Source: Spirochaetia bacterium (lineage in GTDB: Bacteria > Spirochaetota > Spirochaetia > CADAEX01). From it: a stretch of DNA of 38,963 nucleotides. The notes under the pieces are model-generated. The model saw only the letters and a list, made by a program, of their open reading frames with translations, was not told the DNA's origin and did not search any database. Positions within the stretch are counted from its first letter, which is position 1. Each line of letters opens with the position of its first letter. A program made the position numbers and the translations under genes. Positions 32,121 to 38,900 of this stretch are shown here, piece by piece. The stretch spans positions 1-38,963 of the forward strand of contig JAGCGL010000010.1 in the NCBI GenBank assembly GCA_017649605.1. The letters are read 5' to 3'.

Positions 32121-32822
32121 TTATTTTTTGTTTTTGCAAAGAATACGGAATCCAAGAGTTTTATCAGTATATCTTCCATTTTCATGGTAATATTCTGTTG
32201 TTCGACAATCATCTTCTTGGCTGTCATATGCACCACCTCGATAAAAATGCATATTAGGATTAAGAATATAGCTGTCCCAACACCATTCCCAAACATTTCC
32301 TACAATATCGTATAGTCCATAGATATTTGGTTGTTTTTGCCCAACAGGATGAGTTTTATTATCACTATTATTTTTGTACCAACAAATTTCATCTAAAGAA
32401 TATTTACCATCATATCCATTAGAGGCTGTATATTCCCATTCATCTATTGTTGGAAGTCTAAATCCATTTTTAGATTTATCCCATTCAACTTTACCATTAA
32501 TTTTATTCCCTTTATGAGGTTTATAATGCCATTTTTTAGGGTCATTAACATTATTAACATAGTAAACAGGATCTAAACCCATTTTAATACTTAATACATT
32601 ACAGAAATAAACTGCATCATACCAACTTATATTTTCTACGGGAAAAAAATCTCCTTTTATAACACTTGGGTTTTCTCCAATAATTGATTCATACATGTGT
32701 TGCGGTACTTCAGTTGATAACATTGAAAATTTTTGCCCAGGAATTGGTAGCATTTCAAGTTTTAAATCTTCTGCGAAGATATACTGACTTAGTAATAAAA
32801 GTATTAAAATGTATTTTTTCAT
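32121..32822 (-). CDS. Secreted SUMF1/FGE-like domain protein
   Basis: 233 residues from ATG 32822 (MKKYILILLLLSQYIFAEDL), signal peptide 1-17. The rest is one SUMF1 domain: 'MLSTEVPQHMYESIIGENPS', 'VENISWYDAVYFCNVLSIKM', 'GFRLPTIDEWEYTASNG', 'GLYDIVGNVWEWCWDS', 'FYRGGAYDSQEDDCRTTEYY', 'GFRILCK'. Only one of the two catalytic Cys positions of true formylglycine-generating enzyme is present (Cys of 'DDCR'), so catalysis is unlikely. It is a close relative of the domain at 13380-13950. AT-rich, like that region. No Shine-Dalgarno: TTACAA-16-TATATT ends 6 bases before the ATG. It diverges from element copy 4. Confidence 0.85.
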   Translation of the reverse strand: MKKYILILLLLSQYIFAEDLKLEMLPIPGQKFSMLSTEVPQHMYESIIGENPSVIKGDFFPVENISWYDAVYFCNVLSIKMGLDPVYYVNNVNDPKKWHYKPHKGNKINGKVEWDKSKNGFRLPTIDEWEYTASNGYDGKYSLDEICWYKNNSDNKTHPVGQKQPNIYGLYDIVGNVWEWCWDSYILNPNMHFYRGGAYDSQEDDCRTTEYYHENGRYTDKTLGFRILCKNKK

Positions 32823-32906
32823 GTTTATAATATAAAACAACAAGAAAATTTTGTAAAATGATTAATAATTTGATTTTATAAAGATATTAGCGTTTTGCCC
32901 CCACAC

Positions 32907-32939
32907 CACATTCGATAACAGAGGTTATAATATAGCATG
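32907..32939 (+). repeat. Duplicated leader block, copy A
   Basis: 33 bases, 29 of them identical to 33538-33570. The shared part is ATTCG-TAACAGAGGTTATAATATA, which has a perfect TATAAT and the small palindrome TAAC-AGA-GGTTA, but no consensus -35. It stands 5 bases before element copy 4. It may be an activator-dependent promoter or part of a duplicated unit. Confidence 0.75.
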
Positions 32940-32944
32940 TCAGG

Positions 32945-33024
32945 CCACAGCAAAAGGTGCCCCTGGCGGTATCCCCGGCCCGAAGGGAGCGGGACAACCG
33001 AGCAGGGGTGCCTTATTGCTGTGG
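32945..33024. repeat. Palindromic element, copy 4
   Basis: 80 bases: arms CCACAGCAAAAGGTGCCCCTG and CAGGGGTGCCTTATTGCTGTGG (quoted as two arms, nearly fully paired). The core is TATCCCCGGCCCGAAGGGAG followed by CGGGAC, as in copies 2 and 3 with a few base changes. It lies in the divergent region between the SUMF1 gene and the BOF-fold gene, so it probably forms part of the leader of the latter. Confidence 0.9.
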
Positions 33025-33045
33025 ATAATTATAACAAATTTTTTA

Positions 33046-33074
33046 TTGTAAATATATTTTATATATATTATATT
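33046..33074 (+). promoter_or_regulatory. Candidate promoter of the BOF-fold gene
   Basis: TTGTAA, 17 bases, TATATT, ending 7 bases before AGGAGA. It is downstream of element copy 4. If used, the element would not be in the mRNA. Confidence 0.4.
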
Positions 33075-33091
33075 CCCAGTAGGAGAAAAAA

Positions 33092-33475
33092 ATGAAAAGA
33101 TTTATTGCAGTATTAGTATTGGCAATGGTATGTGTTGCATTTGTAAGCGCACAGGGCTTTACAGGCGGTCAGCAGGGCTATGGCGGTGGTTTCGTGGACA
33201 ATGGAGCTTCTGTTTCTGCAGCAACACCAGTTAAAGAGGCTCTCAGAATGAGAGATGAATCTTATGTCACAGTACGTGGAAACATTGTAAAGCGTCTTAC
33301 TGATGACAAATATCTGTTCCGTGATTCAACTGGTGAAATCGTTGTAGACATTGACAACGAGGACTGGGGTGGAGTTACAGCAGGCCCACAGGATACTCTG
33401 GAGCTTTCAGGCGAGATTGACAGAGATTTCAACAAGGTTGAGATTGATGTAGGCATGGTAAGAAAGGTTCAGTAA
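33092..33475 (+). CDS. Exported BOF-fold protein (YgiW/YdeI family)
   Basis: 127 residues. Signal peptide 1-20 (cleavage after VSA), then a Gly-rich start 'QGFTGGQQGYGGGF' typical of this family, and a bacterial OB fold: 'RDESYVTVRGNIVKRL', 'DKYLFRDSTGEIVVDID', 'DTLELSGEIDRDFNKVEIDV'. YgiW/YdeI proteins are periplasmic; in enterobacteria they are linked to stress and metal tolerance. AGGAGA precedes the ATG. The block CCCAGTAGGAGAAAA before the ATG is repeated before rpiA. Confidence 0.88.
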   Translation: MKRFIAVLVLAMVCVAFVSAQGFTGGQQGYGGGFVDNGASVSAATPVKEALRMRDESYVTVRGNIVKRLTDDKYLFRDSTGEIVVDIDNEDWGGVTAGPQDTLELSGEIDRDFNKVEIDVGMVRKVQ

Positions 33476-33494
33476 TTCATATTCTGTACAATTG

Positions 33495-33523
33495 AAAGCG
33501 GAGGTCATTCCTCCGCTTTTTTT
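33495..33523 (+). terminator. Rho-independent terminator after the BOF-fold gene
   Basis: Perfect 10-bp stem AAAGCGGAGG/CCTCCGCTTT, loop TCATT, T-run to 33523. Confidence 0.93.
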
Positions 33524-33537
33524 GTTTACGCCCCAAT

Positions 33538-33570
33538 CGCATTCGCTAACAGAGGTTATAATATAATATG
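33538..33570 (+). repeat. Duplicated leader block, copy B
   Basis: Second copy of the 33-base block at 32907-32939 (29 of 33 identical), again just before a palindromic element (4 bases). It contains two overlapping TATAAT hexamers (33557-33562 and 33562-33567) without a recognisable -35. Confidence 0.75.
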
Positions 33571-33574
33571 CCAT

Positions 33575-33782
33575 CCCCAGCAATAGGTGCCCCTGGCGGC
33601 AGCACCCACCCGAGATATTGTGGACTGTACATACAGGCATAGTTATAACGGGCAGCATCCTGATATATATTCAGGATGACAGTGCGGTAGCAATGTCTCT
33701 GACTGACCGGGATAACTTTTGCCTGTGTACAGGAGCACACCGATCGAGGGCGGGTACTGCCGCCAGGGTGTCTTGTTGCTTG
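33575..33782 (+). ncRNA. Palindromic element copy 5 with a long structured core: candidate structured leader RNA of rpiA
   Basis: The family arms (CAGCAATAGGTGCCCCTGG at left, CCAGGGTGTCTTGTTGCTTG at right) enclose a core of about 150 bases, not 30. Three nested helices are visible: outer CCTGGCGGCAG/CTGCCGCCAGG (33592-33602 with 33757-33767, 11 bp perfect); middle CTGTACA-TA-CAGGC/GCCTGTGTACAG (33625-33638 with 33721-33732, 12 bp with a 2-base bulge); inner hairpin CATCCTGA/TCAGGATG (33656-33663 with 33671-33678). No convincing ORF lies inside. It may be a regulatory RNA or an element carrying extra sequence. The arms are DNA-repeat-like, so transcription is unproven. Confidence 0.5.
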
Positions 33783-33801
33783 AGAGTGTTTATATTATAA
33801 T
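33773..33801 (+). promoter_or_regulatory. Promoter of rpiA
   Basis: TTGTTG, 17 bases, perfect TATAAT. The -35 lies in the right arm of element copy 5. CCCAGTAGGAGAAAA follows, and the ATG is at 33819. Confidence 0.6.
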
Positions 33802-33818
33802 CCCAGTAGGAGAAAACT

Positions 33819-34529
33819 ATGACAGATGAAGAACTCAAGAAAAATATAGGATTTGCCGCTGCTGATGCAATGGTGAAAAGCGGCATGAAGCTGGGTCTCG
33901 GCACCGGAAGCACCGCAAAATGGGCTATCCGCCGCATAGGACAACTTTTAAAGGAGGGCAAACTCTCTGACATCATTGCAGTTGTCACCAGCTCTCAGAG
34001 CGAGATAGAGTGCCAGAATGCAGGCATTCCCATGGTCACTTTGAACGACCCTAAGATTGACGGTCATCTTGACCTTACTATCGACGGTGCCGACGAGATT
34101 GACCCCGACTACAACCTGATCAAGGGGGGCGGTGGAGCACTGCTTCAGGAAAAGATCGCAGGCTATGCATCGGACCACTATGCAGTTCTTGCTGCCGGCG
34201 ACAAGCTGGTTCCGGCATTGGGCCCTGGCTTCAAGGTGCCGGTGGAGGTGGTGCGGGAAGCACGTGTCACCGCTTCAAAGGCTATGGAAGCCCTGGGTGC
34301 AGTTCCAGAGGTGCGTATGGCTGTAAAGAAGATGGGCCCTGTAATCACCGATAACGGCAACATTCTTATCGATCTGCACTTTGAAAAGCCTATAAATCCG
34401 CCCGAGATGGAGCAGAAGATCAACATGATTCCAGGTGTGGTTGAGACAGGTCTTTTCACCAAGCTTAAGAAGCTTGATGCCTTTATCGGCTACGAGGATG
34501 GCACTGTAAAGCACATCAAGGTGCGCTGA
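33819..34529 (+). CDS. rpiA: Ribose-5-phosphate isomerase A
   Basis: 236 residues, normal length. Interconverts ribose 5-phosphate and ribulose 5-phosphate in the pentose phosphate pathway, which also feeds PRPP to the OPRT above. Family blocks: 'GLGTGSTAKWAIRRIG' near residue 28, 'LTIDGADEIDPDYNLIKGGG' near 87 with the catalytic acid Asp and Lys (DGADE, KGGG), 'ALLQEKI', and the C-terminal 'GVVETGLF'. AGGAGA precedes the ATG. It stops directly beside the thioesterase gene, facing it. Confidence 0.95.
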   Translation: MTDEELKKNIGFAAADAMVKSGMKLGLGTGSTAKWAIRRIGQLLKEGKLSDIIAVVTSSQSEIECQNAGIPMVTLNDPKIDGHLDLTIDGADEIDPDYNLIKGGGGALLQEKIAGYASDHYAVLAAGDKLVPALGPGFKVPVEVVREARVTASKAMEALGAVPEVRMAVKKMGPVITDNGNILIDLHFEKPINPPEMEQKINMIPGVVETGLFTKLKKLDAFIGYEDGTVKHIKVR

Positions 34530-34949
34530 TTATTTTTCTAACTGAGCCTCAAGCTTAGCATAAACCTCAGGACACGCAGTCTTGAGGTTTATTATTTTAA
34601 GGTTCTTGTCGCAGCATGCAAGGGTTGTGGAACCAGTGGCAAGAAGCGTTCCATCAGACTTCCTTTTCACTGTGTAGGAGAAGGTGAACTTGATAAGGCC
34701 AAGCTCTGTTATCTTGGCATCCACCAGTACAGTATCGCCATACTTTGCCCCCGACTTGTAGTTCACATCCAGCTTGATAAGCGGGGTCATGAATCCCTCT
34801 TCCTCAATCCTGCTGTAGGGGTATCCCAGCTGCTCCATGAAATCGGTGCGGCAGGCCTCGAACCAAATAGGGTAGACTGCGTGGTGCACAACTCCCATCT
34901 GGTCGGTCTCGGCATAGCGGACTTTTATTTCTGTACTTTTAATCTCCAT
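34530..34949 (-). CDS. Acyl-CoA thioesterase, YbgC/FadM hot-dog family
   Basis: 139 residues from ATG 34949, chosen because GGGAG stands 7 bases upstream and the protein then begins 'MEIKSTEIKVRYAETDQMG', as the family does. A longer frame reaching 35255 runs through the plsC gene and is rejected. The catalytic block is 'RYAETDQMGVVHHAVYPIWF' (acidic residue and the GxxHH), followed by 'EACRTDFME'. These cytoplasmic enzymes hydrolyse short or hydroxybenzoyl-type acyl-CoAs. It diverges from plsC with a 51-base gap. Confidence 0.88.
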   Translation of the reverse strand: MEIKSTEIKVRYAETDQMGVVHHAVYPIWFEACRTDFMEQLGYPYSRIEEEGFMTPLIKLDVNYKSGAKYGDTVLVDAKITELGLIKFTFSYTVKRKSDGTLLATGSTTLACCDKNLKIINLKTACPEVYAKLEAQLEK

Positions 34950-35000
34950 AACTGGCTCCCGATAGTTGCTTTTTTTCATTATACCATTTATTTTGATAAT

Positions 35001-35804
35001 ATGGAAACCCTGATGAAGTATGTACGCGTTGTTGTCAAATTTTTCCTTTCCCTGGTGACACTGATCCTCTTTTTCTTGTTCGGATGCATATTCTTCATCC
35101 TTCCTGCCAGAAATATGGTGCAGAAGCGCAGGCAGCTTATGGTTGTCGCAACCTGGGGCTGCAAGGCTATGCTCAGGATACTCAACATCAAGGTTATCAT
35201 CAAAAATAAAGAGATCTTCGACTCCGAGAAGAACTGGTACATCATGGGAAATCACATGTCATATATCGATATTCTCATGCTGCTGGCCAACTTCCATACA
35301 CTATTCATAACCTCCAAGGAGATGGGCTCAAAACCTATCCTGGGGCAGATCTGCTTCTTCGGTGGCTCCTTCTTTGTGGAACGGCGTAAAATCACAACCC
35401 TGGGCAAGGAGATTCCACGCATAAGCCGCACATTGGCTTCGGGGCTCAATATCACTCTGTTCCCAGAGGGACGCTGCTCAGATGGAAAAGGGCTTCTGCC
35501 GTTCCGCTCCGCTTTAATAGAGGCAGCGGTGAGCTCCAGTGTGGATGTCCTTCCGCTCTGCATTATGTATACCGAGATCAGCGGCCGGCCGGTCAAGGTT
35601 TCTGACTTTATGACCATAGGCTATTTCAACGGTCTTCCGTTCCCAAGCCAGTTCAAGAAGATGCTTATGCAGAAGAGCCTGACAGCCGAGATTGAGATCC
35701 TGGAGCCTGTTAATACAGAAGGGAAAGACCGCAAGGAGATTAAGCGGGAAATCTCTGAAAAAATGAATTCCAGATACAATTCATACCTTGCGGGAAGATT
35801 ATAA
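35001..35804 (+). CDS. plsC: 1-acyl-sn-glycerol-3-phosphate acyltransferase
   Basis: 267 residues from ATG 35001. Acylates lysophosphatidic acid to phosphatidic acid at the membrane. An N-terminal membrane helix (about 13-35) precedes motif I 'GNHMSYIDILML' (NHxSYxD, catalytic His-Asp), motif II 'FFGGSFFVERRK', motif III 'LFPEGRCSDGKG' (FPEG), and motif IV 'VDVLPLCIMY'. No Shine-Dalgarno precedes 35001; TTGCTT-17-TATTTT ends 6 bases before it, so the message may be leaderless. A second in-frame ATG at 35013 is an alternative start. The following 35805-35878 is very AT-rich and holds no evident feature. Confidence 0.9.
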   Translation: METLMKYVRVVVKFFLSLVTLILFFLFGCIFFILPARNMVQKRRQLMVVATWGCKAMLRILNIKVIIKNKEIFDSEKNWYIMGNHMSYIDILMLLANFHTLFITSKEMGSKPILGQICFFGGSFFVERRKITTLGKEIPRISRTLASGLNITLFPEGRCSDGKGLLPFRSALIEAAVSSSVDVLPLCIMYTEISGRPVKVSDFMTIGYFNGLPFPSQFKKMLMQKSLTAEIEILEPVNTEGKDRKEIKREISEKMNSRYNSYLAGRL

Positions 35805-35878
35805 ATAAATTCCAATCGGCTCATTTATTTTTTTTATTATTTTAATTTATTTATCTTATATTTATTTTTAATTTTATA

Positions 35879-35907
35879 TTGTACTTTTTACCAGTTTTTG
35901 TTATTCT
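35879..35907 (+). promoter_or_regulatory. Promoter of nifJ
   Basis: TTGTAC, 17 bases, TATTCT in a very T-rich region; predicted start near 35914, leader about 20 bases with GAGGGGG before the ATG at 35934. Confidence 0.5.
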
Positions 35908-35933
35908 GTTCACTAAAAAAAGAGGGGGTTGTC

Positions 35934-38900
35934 ATGTCGAAGAAAATGATTACTGTTGACGGAAACTTTGCTGCCGCACATATCGCATATATGTTCAGCG
36001 AAGTAGCCGCAATTTACCCTATTACTCCATCATCCCCGATGGCTGAGTATGTTGATGAATGGTCTGCAAACGGCAGAAAAAACCTTTTTGGCGAACAGGT
36101 CAAAGTTGTAGAGATGCAGTCTGAGGGCGGTGCCGCCGGTGCAGTCCATGGTTCTCTGCAGGCTGGTGCCCTGACCACCACATTCACAGCATCCCAGGGT
36201 CTTCTTCTCATGATCCCTAATATGTATAAAATTGCGGGAGAGCTCCTTCCTGGCGTTTTCCATGTCACAGCACGTTCTCTTGCTGCCCAGGCACTCTCTA
36301 TTTTCGGCGACCACTCCGATGTAATGGCTACCCGTGCCACAGGCTTTGCAATGCTTGCAACCAGCTCTGTACAGGAGGTCATGGACCTGGCTCCTGTGGC
36401 CCACCTTGCCGCTATCAAGGGAAGCATTCCATTCCTCCATTTCTTCGACGGCTTCCGCACATCTCACGAGATCCAGAAGATAGAGGAGATGGATATGGAG
36501 GATCTGCGTCCTCTGGTTGACTGGGAAGCCCTTAAGCGCTACCGGGACAAGGCTCTTAACCCAGAGCATCCTGTTACACGCGGAACCGCACAGAACCCTG
36601 ACATCTACTTCCAGACAAGGGAAGCACAGAATAAATATTACGACGCAATTCCAGACATTGTTGCCGACTACATGAAGGCAATAAGCAAGATCACAGGCCG
36701 TTCCTATGCACCGTTCAGCTACTATGGCGCTCCTGATGCAAAGGATATCATCATTGCCATGGGCTCTGTATCTGATGTTGTCAAGACAGCTGTGGACAAG
36801 CTTAATTCTGACGGAAAGAAGACAGGTCTTATCACAGTTCATCTGTACCGGCCGTTCTCTGTTAAATATCTTATGGATGTATGTCCAAAAAGCGTAAAGC
36901 GCATCTGTGTCCTGGACCGGACCAAGGAGCCTGGTGCCAACGGCGATCCTCTCTATCTTGATGTTGTGGAGGCATTCAAGGATTCAAAAATTAATCCTCT
37001 TATCATCGGCGGCCGCTACGGTCTCTCCTCAAAGGATACAACACCATCCCATATCCTCTCTGTGTTCCAGAACCTGGAATCAAAGAGTCCTAAAAATCAG
37101 TTCACAATCGGTATTGTGGATGATGTCACAGGCCGCTCTCTGCTGCTCCTGCCAGAGGTTTCCATGCTTCCAGCAGGGACCTTTGAGGCCAAGTTCTACG
37201 GCCTTGGTGCAGACGGTACAGTAGGAGCAAACAAGAATTCCATCAAGATCATCGGCGAGAACACTGACAAATACTGCCAGGCTTACTTCGACTACGACAG
37301 CAAGAAGTCGGGCGGATACACATGCTCGCACCTAAGGTTCGGTGACCTTCCTATCGCAGCACCATATCTGGTTAACACTCCAGACTTCGTGGCAGTGCAT
37401 GTTCCTTCATACCTTGACAAATACGACTGTCTGCGCGGTCTTAAGAAGGGTGGCACATTCCTCTACAACTCTATCTGGGATCCAGAGGAGACCAAGAAGC
37501 ACCTTCCTGACCATGTTAAGAAATATCTGGCAGAGAACGATATCAACATGTATATCATCGATGCCACAAAGATCGCACAGGAAATCGGCCTTGGAAACAG
37601 GACCAACACTATCCTCCAGTCCGCATTCTTCAAGATCTCGCAGGTTATCCCTTACGACCTGGCTGTTGAGCAGATGAAGCTCTTCATCAAGAAGTCCTAC
37701 GGCAAGAAAGGCGATAACATTGTAAGCATGAACTTTGCCGCAGTTGACAAGGGTGCAGATGTAATCAAGCTTGAGATACCGGAAGAGTGGAAAGATATTG
37801 TAATCGAGAAGAAAGAGGATAAGCGCAATATCCCTGAATTCATAAAGAAAGTTGTGGAGCCTATGCTCTCTCAGAAGGGCAACGACCTTCCTGTAAGTGC
37901 ATTCAAGGGCTACGAGGATGGAACATTCCCTGCTGGAACCACCGAGTACGAGAAGCGAGGTATTGCCGTGAATGTACCGCACTGGAACCCGGTTAAATGT
38001 ATCCAGTGCAACAGCTGTTCCACAGTATGTCCACACGCAGCTATCCGCCCTATAGTCATGGACGAGAAGGAGATGGATGGTGCGCCGATCGGAATGATCA
38101 CCACCGCAATCAAGACTCCAAAGCCATTTGTAGGCATGGGCTACCGCATGCAGATCTCAGTCCTGGATTGTACAGGCTGCGGAAACTGTGTCGATATCTG
38201 TCCGGCCAAGGAGAAGGCTCTGGTAATGAAGCCTCTTGATTCGCAGAAAGCAGAGATTGCCAACTGGAATTATGCAATGAAGAAAGTTGCTCCTAAGGAT
38301 GATCTTATAGAGAAGTTTGCAAGCATCCGGAACAGCCAGTTTGCACAGCCTCTGTTCCAGTTCTCCGGTGCATGTGCAGGCTGTGGAGAGACTCCATATA
38401 TCAAGCTGCTTACCCAGCTTTTCGGCGAGGAGATGCTGGTTGCCAATGCAACAGGCTGTTCCTCCATCTATGGTGCTTCTGCACCTGCAACACCATACTG
38501 CACAAGCTGCAAGAACGGTTTCGGCCCAGCATGGGCAAACTCGCTGTTCGAGGATAACGCCGAGTACGGCCTTGGTATGGCTATAGCAACCCGTAAGATG
38601 AGGGACCGGCTTGAGGCCCTTATGAAAGAGGCTATAAACAACACAGACTGTCCTCCTGATGTGAGCGAGCTTTTCCTTACATGGATCGAGAACCGTGAGA
38701 ACAGGGAAGTGAGCCGTAAGATAGGGGAGAAGATTGTAGCCAAGATTGAAAGCTGCTCAGGCGGCCCGATAGGAAAGCAGATTCTTGAGCTCAAGAATTA
38801 CCTTGCAAAGAAATCCCAGTGGATTATCGGTGGAGACGGCTGGGCCTACGATATCGGCTTCGGCGGCCTTGACCATGTGCTGGCATCGGGCGAGAACATC

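Noticed and set aside
34950..35255. N-terminal extension of the thioesterase frame to 35255
   Set aside because: It runs antisense through the start of plsC; the ATG at 34949 has GGGAG and gives the standard family N-terminus.
36030..36842. 270-codon minus-strand open frame
   Set aside because: It lies wholly inside nifJ, whose frame has intact PFOR motifs; the opposite frame has no recognisable domain.
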